Origin: Undaria pinnatifida
Lineage: Eukaryota > Sar > Phaeophyceae > Laminariales > Alariaceae
Direction: 5' to 3'
Assembly (NCBI GenBank): GCA_012845835.1
Contig: JABAKD010000002.1
Span: 25,758,210-25,822,209 of the forward strand
Length of the DNA stretch: 64,000 bases
In this document: positions 1 to 12,100 of the stretch, in pieces
How positions within the stretch are numbered: position 1 is the stretch's first letter
How the letters are laid out: each line of letters starts with the position of its first letter
Notes under the pieces: generated by a model
What the model was told of the DNA's origin: nothing
Databases searched by the model: none
Seen by the model: the letters and a program-made list of their open reading frames with translations, nothing else
Made by a program: the position numbers and the translations under genes

Positions 1-549
1 ACGGATGTAATCGGCGAGTGCTCGTATGATAAGTTCTGCTGTACTCGGATGATACGGAGTCCCATGGCCTACTGTTTGGTTCAGGATCGCACGGTCCCGT
101 ATGTTTTCGATAAATGAGAGAAAAGCGATGGACCTGCCCCGCGCCGCAAGCTATATATATACTTGTGCGGTAATACAACCGCTCACAAAACATGAGTTAT
201 TAATCCACCTGCCTGTCATCTTATACCACAGCAGTGGTAGCGTGCTGTACCCGTTTCTCCTTACGAAGCGCCGTGCCCATCTATGACCGGAGCGGGTGCA
301 GTCGCGTGGTGCCGTACATGCACGCCACCTCCTAAATGTGAACCTTCAAAGAACAGAATTCCTGGGGGTTCTGGCAACTCTGCCAAAACTATCCATACTT
401 CCATTATCCACCATCGCACAGCAGGCGCACGACACAGCAAGATTACGAACCACCGCGAGCAGTAGTCCTACTCATGGTGCCTACCAGCGAGTGTCTCAAT
501 ATACACGCACCTGGAGGAAAGCCTGGGTCTGAAGCGATGCCGCCTTGCC

Positions 550-582
<33 letters not shown>

Positions 583-923
583 GCCGCCTCTCGGTGTTGG
601 AGGCATGACGTTTTCGTCGCCACAATGGCTAGAGGAGCGGTCAACGAGACCCCCTCTGCGGCCCTGCCCGTTATTCTCCTGCGATGGTGTCTCTTGCCCG
701 AAGGAGAACATGCTGCCCGGTCGCGTGGACGCGCCCAGAACCACCACGGAATTGGCTGCTGGGTGATTTTTTCGGGGCGGGATCAACGGCAATTTAGTAC
801 TGATCTTGACCCGGAACGCCGCGCCAAATTATCACTGCAAACCCTCACAGTCCCAACTCCCAACTCCCAACCTTTTCTTCTTATACGCGAGCTACGTACA
901 CACAGGCACAGAACGAGATCGGG
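1..923. other. Upstream region without a recognised gene
   Basis: Short overlapping open frames on both strands have no family resemblance. A (CTG)n run lies near 551-577. This stretch should hold the promoter and 5' UTR of the gene starting at 924, but no core promoter motif can be called. Confidence 0.5.
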
Positions 924-1547
924 ATGGCCCGTTGCCGAGAGCGCGGAAGGCTCGGAGCCGTCGTGCTGTTCGTTCTGCTGGGGTTCGGAAACAGCCGCGC
1001 GATAGCTCCTTGTTCGGATGCAGCAATAACAGGAACATCAGCAGCAGGAACAACAGCGATTTCTTTACCAAAGACGACAGCAGCAACAGCTGTTGCGTTT
1101 ATTGGAAACGGCAACCTTCGTCATGTCATGTTGGGAGGAACGCATACGCGGCACACCAGCAACGGCCGCCGTGGACGGAGAGAGTGCAGTTGGCATTGGA
1201 AGGGTGGGAGCCCGCAGCTGGGATTGCAACCGATGACGACTGGGGTGTCACCGGCATCTCCCCGGCGGGCGCGGGTGGATGATGCCGAGCAGAAGCGGCA
1301 GCAGCGACGGCAGCAGGAGCAGCACTCGGTCGGGAGAGCAAGGGCTCCTAGGCTTGGTAAAAGCTGCTCGCAGCAGCACAAGCAGCAGCAGAAGCCGCAA
1401 CAGCAGCAACAACAACACCGAAAACGAAAACAACAGCTACACCAGCAACAGCAGGGTCTCGCAGAGCAAGAGCAGGGGGGTCTCTCCCGCGAAGCATTCG
1501 TGAAAGCAGCCGCGGGCTCGGCCGCTGCGGTCCTAGCGCTCTCGTTG
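924..1547 (+). other. Exon 1: bipartite plastid-targeting region
   Basis: The ATG at 924 starts a basic n-region (MARCRERGR), a hydrophobic core (about residues 10-22) and a short polar end (NSRAIA), which reads as an ER signal peptide. A long Ser/Thr/Ala/Arg-rich and then Gln-rich stretch follows, encoded by CAG runs around 1370-1470. The exon ends in SREAF followed by an Ala/Leu-rich hydrophobic segment at about 190-208, resembling a thylakoid-transfer or stop-transfer signal but with one Arg rather than a twin-Arg. Signal peptide plus transit region is the known import route for secondary plastids in stramenopiles. The donor G|GTGAGC after 1547 is in phase 0 and joins the acceptor before 3235. 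Confidence 0.68.
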
Positions 1548-3118
1548 GTGAGCCACGGCAGCAGCAAGCAGCAATAGTATTAATAGCTGTAGTATTAATA
1601 TTAATCGCAGAAGCAGACGCAGCAGCAGCAATAACAACAACGGCAGCAGTAGCAGCAACAGCAACAAGTAGTGGCAGCAACAGCAGCGCCAGTAGTAGGA
1701 GTAGCGGCAGCAACAGCAACAGCACTCGTACGCGGCTGACTTTGCGGGGAATGACGGATACATGGTGGTGTTACTTTACCAGTAGATCTTTGGTGCATTT
1801 TGAGCTTGGCCCCCGGATTGATTGTCCACGAACCCCACGTAAGTGATACCGCTCACAAAAACTCACAGCTGACATATTCAAAACATGGGGAAAAAAACAG
1901 ATGGCAGAGGTACTGATACGCAGCGCATGGCCCATGACATCTGGACTCTGGACACGTTGACACCGTTGCTGTTCGAGTGATTACGTTGTTACGTTGTTAC
2001 CTGTCAAAAGATACCAGGGTGTGCCGTTGTGTCACGTTCGTTGCTTCACGTTTCGGCTTAGGCGGCACGCACCACGGCAGGCATTTCATTTTTCAGTTAG
2101 CAATTCAGAGCACCCGTTTTCACCTTGTCTCACGTCATCATGTGTTAAATGTCGTGACGCCCCGGGGAGTTGCTCACTGCACTCTATACTGCTTTCCGCT
2201 CTGGGCGGCCCATTTTCGGCCCCATTTCTCGTTCACGTCGCTCCTTTTTTTTGTCCCATTGTCGGTCTCTCTTTCGGTCCTTTATCCGACCTCTCTGTCG
2301 CCCCCTCTTCATTTATTCGGCCCCTCTCTGCCCCTTCTTCAGTCCCTTTTTCGGTCCTTTTCGTCCCTCTTGTGGTTTTCGTTCGCTTGGTGATCCCTCT
2401 TTGGGCCCCTCTTTCCTTGCTCGGTGGCTTGTTCGGTATTCTTGTCTTTGGGCTCCCTCCCTTTTTCCCTCCCTTTGTCCCTCCCGTTCATGGGTCCCCC
2501 TTTCGGTCCCTTTTTCCCGTCCCTCTCCCTTATTCAGTCCCTTTGTGGGTCCTTCTTCCCGCCTTCGACATCTTTCGGTATTTTTATGGGTTCCTTGTTC
2601 GGTTTCCTTTTCGGTCCTCTTTTTGGGCCCATACTTTTTCGGTCCCTTTTTCGGTTCCGCTTTCAGCCCGTTGTTTGGTTCCTCTATACGCGCCCTCTTC
2701 CCTTATTCGGTCCCTTTCGACCCTCATTCTGTCCTTTGATCAACCCCCCTTTTTCCGTCCCTTTTTTTCGGTCCCTTAATGGGTCCTTCTGTGGGTCCAT
2801 CTTCCCTTACTCGATCATCGTTCCCTGCAATCAGTAGTTGTGTCGGTCCCTTGTTCGGTTGTTCGGTTCCTTATTCGGTCTCTCTGGGTCCTCTCTCTGG
2901 GCCCCTCGCTTTTTCGGTCCCTTCCGGTCCCTTTTCCATCCCAATTTCGGTCTCTTATTCGATCCCTCGTTGGGTCCCTCCTCCCTTCGGTTACGCTTTC
3001 GGTATTTTATCGGTTCCTCATTCGGTCTCTCGTTGGTCCTCTTTTTGCGCCCTTGCTTTTTTGGAGCCCTTTTTGGGCCGCGCTTTTTGTCCTGTTGTCG
3101 GTATTTTTACGGTCTCTT

Positions 3119-3155
<37 letters not shown>

Positions 3156-6100
3156 CGGTATTTTTCAGTCTCTTTTTTGTCGTTGTCCCTTATTCGGTCT
3201 CTCTTGCGACGACATTTTGGGACAATTTTCGCAGGCGCCGAGGAAAGCAGCGGCGTCAATGGTCAGCGAGGGCGTGGAAATGACCTGGACGCCGGTGAAC
3301 GCGTTCGAAAAGAGCATCGGCGCGGCGCAGGACACGTACTCTCCCCGCTTCGTAGCCTACCTGGCGCGGTTCTTGGTGAACTACGACAGGTGCAGTAAAA
3401 AGAAAGGATGCGAATGAAGCGCGTAGCGAGCGCAGTTGCGATACTTTCGAAGTGGCTATTTTTTCAATTGCCTTGTCACAATTTGTCAGTTGAATAAAAT
3501 AGGCAGGGGGCTCTGTTTGATCCACTTTTTGTCACTTCGGAAAATATGGAAAATTGATACAATCCGAAATTCTAATAACTGCGAGGAGTAGTCAGACTCA
3601 TTTTGAGAAGAGCCATACATCGCTTTCCGGAGCGAAAACTGTGTCGGAAGCCAAAACACAACTCTGTTTGGAACCTCAGAAAAACTAGTCTCGCTTAAAA
3701 AACAACCATACCTCGGTACCTTGTAGTTATTAAAAGCCGCCCTCACCCCCCCTCATCCACCTTCTCCCTGCCCCCTTGATGCGAACGCCTTCGCGTCATG
3801 TCGGTAGTGTGAGCGCGTACTGGTGGAGGAATCAGCAGGTGTCGATTTCCCAGGCAAGCGCTCAGGAATTCGCGAAACAGCTGGTCGAAAAGGGCGCGGA
3901 TGCGATGTTTAAAGCTTCTGACCTCGACGGGGATGGGACTTTGAACCAGGAGGAGTTTAGCCTCGCGATCGCGGACCAGCAGATGGGCTTCGCGAAATTT
4001 GAGGTGTGTTAGGTGGTGGTGGAAGTGGTGGTGGTGTTGCTGTTGCTGGTGGAGGTGGTGGTGGTGTTGCTGTTGCTGGTGGTACTGTTGGTGGTGGTGC
4101 TGTTGCTGTTGGTGCTGTCGTCGTCGTTGTTGCTTGTGGTGTTGGTGTTGTTGTTGTTGTTTGTTGGTGAAGCCGAGCTTTTTAGTATCTGTGTGCGAGC
4201 GCCTCTTACTTGGCGCATCTTCGGGCGAGCCTCGCCTTGCCCCCCCGCCCAACACGCTTCGAGTTTTCCTCCGAGAGTAGTGCCACCACAATTGCAAATA
4301 ATTAACCTCCCCCACCCTAACTCCTTACAAGGGGAATTATCGCATCACGTAGTGTGAACACGGTAAGACTCCCACGAGGCAGCTGCATAGTAATACCCGT
4401 TGCTGTCTCTGGAGTGGTCACACCAGAAAACAAAGTAACTCATTGGTCGCTGTCATCCATAAGCAAGAAAGTAGGCACCAGGTGCCGAAGTCCGTCTTAC
4501 GAGCGGTTCTTGGAAGGATGCAGTTCACCCTACATATGACTCGCCGAACACCTCACGGCGCTTCGCGCTTGGTGGAAGCAACGCCTGCCTGGTTGGTGAA
4601 AACCCGACGTGCTCCGTCCCGGCGTAGTAGGGATGCGAGGGTCTATGGTCATACGACTACGGCCGTGCACAAACTGAGTACCGCCCCCCCCCCCGCGCCC
4701 CCCTCCATCTCACCCCCGTTCCGTCTATTCTCCACTCTCCTCAATCCTTCCCCACCCCCAACTATCATTTCCCCACCCGCCCCCCGTAAAATATACATAA
4801 AATAGTTGGCCTCGGTTGGCACCGACGCAGTAAAACATTACATGTATATTGGGGTTGGCGTTGGATGGCAACGACGTTGTAAAACATGCCACTCACTGCG
4901 TGAGCTAGACAACCAGGGTACCGTTTGTTTTTTTTTTGGCGGTCACCAAGATGGTTATCGAGTAGATCATATTGTGCGGGGTGGAGAACCCTTACTCCGC
5001 ACAAGGGGAACTATCGCATCACGTTGTAAGGCACCCACGAGGCAGTTATATAGTAATACCCATTGCTGTCTCTGGAGTGGTTACACCAGAAAACAAAGTA
5101 TAACTCATTGGCGCTGTCATCCATAAGCAAGACAGTAGGCACAAGGTGCCGAAGGTCGTCCTACGAGCGGTTCTTGGAAGGTTGCAGTTCACCCTTCATA
5201 CGACTCGCCGAACACCTCACGGCGCTTCGCGCTTGGTGTAAGCAATGTCTGCCTGGTTGGTGAAAATCCGATGTGCTCCGTCCCGGCATAGTAGGGATGC
5301 GAGGGTCTATGATCATACGACTACGGCCATGCACAAACTGAGCCCCCCTCCCTCCCCCCCCCCCTCCATCCTACTATATGGAAAAACGTCATAAGCGCGC
5401 AAGTGTTCGAGGTTGCTCTTGTCAGGAGTATACGCTGTGGTCGGCTGGAAAGGGATGCGGGGCCGTTGTCAAATTACTAAGGCTAACAACAAATCAGTAC
5501 CCCCCACCCCCCCACCCCCCACCCTTTTTCCTCTCCGCACCCTTGACCATCCTTCCCCGCCCTCCTCCATCCTTCCCCACCCCCCTCCACTAATTGTCCA
5601 CCCCGCCATACAATGGTTGGCCTCGGTTGGCACGGACGCTGTAAAACATTACGTGTATATTGGGGTTGGCGTTGGTTGGCAGCGATGCTGTAAAACATGC
5701 CAATCATTGCGTGAGCTAGACAACCAGGGTACCGTTTTGTTTTGTTTTGTTTTGGCGGTGACCATGATGGTTATCAAATTAGATCATATTGTGCGGGGTG
5801 GAGAACCCTGACTCCGCACAAGGGGGATGATCGCGTCACGTAGTGTGAATATGGTAAGGCACCCACGAGGCAGTTACGTAGTAATACCCATGCTGTCTCT
5901 GGAGTGGCCACACCAGAAAACAAAGTAACTCGCTGGCGCTGTCATCCATAAGCAAGAAAGTAGGTACAAGGTGCCGAAGTCCGTCTTACGAGCAGTTATT
6001 GGAAGGATGCAGTTCGCCCTTCATGCAGCTCGCCGAACACCTCACGGCGCTTCGCGCTTGGTGCAAGCATTGTCTGCCTGGTTGGTGAAAACCCGACGTG

Positions 6101-9100
6101 CTCCGTCCCGGCGTAGTAGGGATGTGAGGGTCTATGGTCTTACGACTACGGCCATACACAAACTGAGTACCCCCCCCCCTTCCATCCTTACGCCCCCGCT
6201 ATATTATATATAGGTCGGGTTGGCGTCGGTTGGCAATGACACTGTAAAACATGCCGCTCACTACATGAGCTAGACCACCAGGGTACCTTTTTTTTTTTTT
6301 TTGGCGGTCGATCACAGCTGGTGGTCGAGTTAGATCATTTGTGCGCGGTGCTTTTACTCCGCACAAGGGGAATCGTCGCATCACGTAGTGTTTATGATAA
6401 GGCACCCGCGAGGCAGTTACATAGTACTCCCATTGCTGTCTCCGGAAGTGACCAGACCGGAAATTAAAGTTACGCATTGAAGCTGTCATCCATTTGCAAG
6501 TCCGCCTGACAAGCTGTTCTTAGTAGGATGCAGCTCACCCTTCATGCAACTCGCCAACTTCCGCACGGCGCTTCGCGCTTGGTGCGAGCAATGTCTGGCT
6601 GGTCGGTGAAAACCCGACGTGCTCCGTCCCGGCATAGTAGGAATGCAAGGGTCTATGGTCATACAAGTACGGCCATGCACGAATATGGAGTACACCCCAC
6701 CCCCCTTCCATCCTTGCCCACCCCTCTCCGTCCTTTCCCCACCCCCTTCCATAACGTCCCTATCTTCCCCGTTTTTTCTAGGGCTTTCACGGGTCAGATC
6801 ACTTCCCGCGGGTCGTATCGGGGCGGGGTGATCCAACCCCGATCCGTGACATTTGAAAGCCTCCTGGCCCGACCCGATCCGACCCGTGTAATTTCGAGAT
6901 AACCCTGGCCCAACCCGGCTTGACCGGCGAGGTTTTGAACACCTCGTGATCTGGGCCGGGTCATGGCCCGTGCGGAACCCTGATTTTTCCCCCTCCCCCT
7001 CTATCCTTACCACACCTGAACACGAAATTCGTTTATTGGGAGATTTTGATCCGTATGCCAAAAAATGCGCACATGATGCCGAGGTCCACCTCACACGTGG
7101 TCGTAAGTAGGGTGCAACTCACCCTCCATGCGACTCTACTAGCCGAACACTTTACAGCGCTTCGCGCTTGGTGCAAACAACGCCTGCCTGATCGGTGAAA
7201 ATCCGACATTCTCCGTCACGGCATTATATGTATGCGAGGTACGATGGTCACACGACCAAGACCATGCATTTATGGAGTACACCCCCCATCCCCCCAACCC
7301 CTTTCCCGCTCGCGACGTCGGGCCTCCGTGGACACGGGCACACGGCGCTTTGTTTCGCGACCAAATAACAGGCGAGCGTCAGCTTCGGCTTGCGTAAGTA
7401 CCAGGGTAAGTCTGGGGTGAAGCGGCTGTTCAGTCTCCTGGTGGAAGAGTTTGGCACGGAGACCGCGGGGAAGCGTCAGATCGCGCTCCTTTTCGCCTTG
7501 CTGGACGCGGACCAGCCGGTGGAGAATATAAAATCGCTGATGGGCGAAACGGATAACTCATCCATCACCAGGTGCAGACTTTTTTCATCAGACCGTGTTT
7601 TTTTACATATATATGAAAACACCTTAGTTGCAGATATTTATTTCAAGCGGAGTGGAAATCCGCCCCTGACCTATATCCCACATGTGCATGTGCGGGTCGG
7701 TGGCTGTACTGGATGCTTTTCTCTTCTTTGTTGTGCTCGTGTCGGTAGCTGTTTCTTTTTTTAATCATCCGGCGGATGAGTTACAGTAAAGATTCAGCCC
7801 ACCATGCTTCTACTGTATTTCCATACGGGTTATGTGTAAACTTAATTCTATTGCGTTCGCAACCCAGCGCTAGATGGCGCGCCCTCCGGCTGCCGTGGCA
7901 ACGGGAGCGCAGGCTGCCGCTAGCGAGCTCTCCCACTAACAAGGAACCCACGCTACGCCGCTTTCCGCAGGACTTGGTCCAGGTACCGTTCACCCTACCC
8001 GTTTGGGCGCTGGTCCTTTTTTGTTTTTTTGTTTTGGTTTTGATCGTCGTGTCCTATCCTCGGCGACGTGCATGGAACTCTGTCGTTGTTGCTTGTTGTT
8101 TTCACATTCTTTTGTTGCGGGGATCGGCGTGCTGCTTGCACGGATACACGGCAGGGGTGAAACATCCGCGACGCCGTTCGCCCGTCGGTGGTCGACGGGG
8201 TTCCCCCCCCCCCCCTGACCTAATGCAAGGAGGACCGGGATGCGTTAGAGGAGGAGATGAGGAAATTTGACGTGTGTGACATGGAATAGTTTGGTAGACT
8301 AGAGAGTAGCGAGAAAACGATCGCCATCCTAAGAGATAGATGGTACCCGCAGACGGCGAAACGGGACGGGGATAGGATAAGCAAACAGTATCTATGTCAT
8401 ATATGGAAAAAGCGTGATAAGCGCCCAAATGTTGGAGCGTCTCTATTAGGAGTAGGAACGGTGCCCCCCGTCTCGAAAGGGATGCGTGGTCAACGATCAA
8501 ATGACTAAGGCAAGCAACAAATGAGTACGCCCTCCCCCCCCCCCCCCCCTACCCTAGTGATCGCACCACGTAGTGTGAATATGGTAAGGCACCCACGAGG
8601 CAGTTACATAGTACTACCCATGCTGTCTCTGGAATGGCAACACCAGAAAACAAAGTAACTCGTTGGCGCTGTCATCCATAAGAAAGTGGGCACAAGGTGC
8701 CGAAGTCCGTCTTACGAGCGGTTGTTGGACGGATGCAGTTCACCCTTTATGCGACTCGCCGAACACCTCGCGGCGCTTCGCGCTTGGTGCAAGCAATGTC
8801 TGCCTGGTTGGTGAAAACCCGACGTGCTCCGTCCCGGCATGGTAGGGATGCGTGGGTCTACCGTCATACGACTACGTCCATGCACAAACTGAGTATACCC
8901 CCCCCCTGACCGCAACGCTGCTTTCCTTTACGCACAAACCAAGCCGGAGGGGGGGCGGGAATGCATTCTAAACGGAGGGGAAACAAAATGAAACATACAC
9001 AAAAACGAGAGCGTTGTGATTCGACTGCCCTCGGCACGTGGAGGCAACATTCCGGACCGCATGCCAGGGCATTCCTTCATCTGTCACCCTCACAGGGGCA

Positions 9101-12100
9101 TGCCACCGCTGGCCGTTGATGCCCCCTCCTTCATCCTCCCCGCCCAAGTGTTTGAGGCGTCTCTATTATTGTGGGGGTAGGAACGGCGCTCCGTCTTGAA
9201 ATGGATGCTTGGTCAATGGTCTGATGACTGAGGCTAGCAGCAAATGAGTACCGCCCCCCCCTCCCCCGCTCCCCTTATGTATCGCTGTTTCGTTCACTAC
9301 GTTGCGTGAAACAGCTACAAGGTGATCGACGGGGGCCGGGGTTATGAGGCGGGGAATCCTCCGGCTGCGAAGATCGAATCACCACCATTCCTGGAGGACA
9401 ACGCGCGAGCGACGACGGTCCTAAAACGATCGGGTAGCGTCTTTAAGGTGGCGTTACGGACACCGGGGAAGGGGTACGAGGTGACCCCGAAGGTATCCAT
9501 CAGCCCTCCGAGGTGGGTGCGTTCGATTTGGGGAGGATCTTCTGGGAAAGGGCTCTAAGGCCAAAAGTAAGGCATGCCTTCTTAGGCAATAAGTAAGACA
9601 CGCCTTAGCGGCCAAGGGCTTTTGGGAGGAGGGCGTGGAGATGGTGTGGTTTCGGCAGTAGTTGGCGACAATGCTCGATCAGAACAGTCAGCGTTGAGAT
9701 ATGTACCTTGTACGTATTTTCGGCCATGCTTTCAGCTTTAAGATCTATACCTGGTGCAAGTAATCTCAGCCATGCTTCCGGAGAAGCTATACACCTACTT
9801 GTACTCCGGCGTGGCAGGTTGGCTTGTGTCTGCACGTGACAAACTATTCGACCATGCCTCCGTAAAAACTCAACGAGTCTACTTTGTACTTCGGAGCGGT
9901 GGGTGTCGACTTTTTTTTCATCTGTTGAGAGCGAAAGGGAAAGGTCCCACTTTCCCTGCGGCCAACCTGTCTTGTCTCGTGTTGCAAGCGTCGCAGCCGG
10001 ACTGTCCTGACTGAACACGCCAGGCGGGGGGGAGGTCGAACCCTGAATACACGGTTCGCTTTTCCACGCCTCAGTCTTAACCCGTTTTACTTTTGCAAAA
10101 TACCATTGCAAAAAAGGACTCTACTCTCAAGTAAATTGCCCCGAAAAAGGGGAACGGAGTTCTAAATGGGTGAATGTTCTGTCTGAACATTAACAACACA
10201 ACAACGACAGGCGGCGCGGCGTCTAGATAATCCTCCCTATGTCTGCCTAGTCGGTGACAAGCCGATGTGCTCTCCGTCCCGTCAGTGTAGGGATGCGAGG
10301 GTCTTTATTGTCTGACCGAGGGACGTATTGTCTGACAGACTACGGCCATTCATGATCATGAGCACCCGCCCCACTCCCCCTCCCTTTTCCTGAACCAGTA
10401 ACCCCCCCCCCCCCCCCCCCCCCGCGTTGGCACAACAATAGAGACTAGGACTCACATAGTAGGAGAATGTGAAATATACAAGGAGGAACGGGATGCGTTA
10501 GAGGAGATGAGGAAATTAGACGTATGTGACATGGAGGAGTTCGGTAGACTAGAGTAGCGAGAAAACGATCGTTATCCTAGGAGATAGATGGTGGCCACAG
10601 AGGGCGAAACAGGACGGGGATAGGATAAGCGTACATTTTCTATGTAATATATGGAAGAAGCGTAATGAGCGCCCAAATGTTGGAGGCGTGTCTATTAGGA
10701 GTAGGGACGGTGCTCCGTCTCGAAAGGGATGCGTGGTCAATGGTCAAATGACTAAGGCAAGCAACAAATGAGTACGCCCCCCCCCCCCTCCCCGCGCGTA
10801 AGTGGTTCTTGGGTAGAATGCAGCTCAGCCTTCATGCAACTCGCCAATGAGTGCACCCTCCCCTCCCCTCGTATATCCCCTCGCACACGGTCACCCGTCT
10901 TCCCGCGCATGCTCCCTGTGTGGTGGTGGCACCCTCTCCGCTGGTGATGTTCTCACACTAGTAGTAGATCATTCCCCCGGAATTTGGCCTGTGGTAACGA
11001 AAAAGGCTAAGAAAGCATGCTTTATTCCTTTCTACTCTTGTCTTGTTCTTGTTTCCCTCGACAGGAACCCGAATGGTGTGGGCGCTACCGCCGTAGCGGC
11101 TGTCAAGGGGGGCAAGGTCATGGGCATCGTGGTTACCAACGCAGGCAGCGGCTACGCGGATGTGAGTTGAGCTGTGCTACGGTAGCCGGCGTCCCTGGTG
11201 GTTTCAATAGTAAGCCGCGTAACTATTGAGATCGATGTCGTAGGTTCGAACCCCGCAAGGAACTCGTTGTTACAAATTGACAGGCCGAAAGCGCGAGAGC
11301 GCGAGTTGGCGAAATTGGATGCAAGTCGATGAGCATAAAAGAGCTGACAAGTGGGAATGCTACGGTAGTTGAAAAGTTGATAAAAAGTGGACGTTTGCTT
11401 GCAATCCAACGTGGGGCTACCTCCTTGCTGCGTGAGTCTCGAAGCAGGGGCACAGAAGTCACCACTGATGGCCGCCCACATAAACGTGTAACGATAACCC
11501 AAACCACCCAAGGTGGCAGATCATGGAACAACAACCTTAAATATCCCGCGTTCATAAATAAACGGCAGACATGACGCCGCGTTTTGATTCCCGAAGCGGC
11601 ATTAATCCTCTCCGATATGCAGCTCAATGAACACTCGCACGGCCTAGGTAGACGATTGATTATATTGCAAAACAAGACTGTTGACATTCCGACGATTTTG
11701 TGTTATAGCGCCTTTACAACTAACTGGGATCCCGTTTTTGGGGACAAAATTACTTGGGATTAGTGTAGGGAGGGGTTTTGGGAAACCCGTTTTCGGGGAC
11801 AAAATTACTTGGGTTTAGTGTAGGGAGGGGTTTTGGGGCTCTAAAGAGGGAGTTCTAAGAAGCCCCGTCTTTCACCAAAAACCGTTTTAGCCGAAAAGTG
11901 TCGCTCGTATGGTTGCTGCTGGCGTCAGCTGCCCTGCGTGGCACTCGGCACAGCAGCGTCACTTTCGCCGTGGACACATGCTACGGTGTATGTGCATTCT
12001 TTTCCCCCCCCGAGGCTCCTAACCTATTGAGGAGCTCCAGATGTACCTCACCCACCACCGGAGTTCTAGTAAAAACCGAATGTGCAACCACACACGAACA

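Noticed and set aside
1121-1798. Cys/Leu-rich minus-strand frames opposite exon 1
   Set aside because: They are the antisense of CAG-rich sequence.
1977-3417. Long open frames of 137-261 codons in all three plus frames
   Set aside because: They translate the pyrimidine minisatellite; only 3235-3389 is supported as exon by phase and sequence.
3743-4315. 190-codon minus frame rich in Gln and His
   Set aside because: Antisense of the EF-hand exon and the GGT/TGC array.
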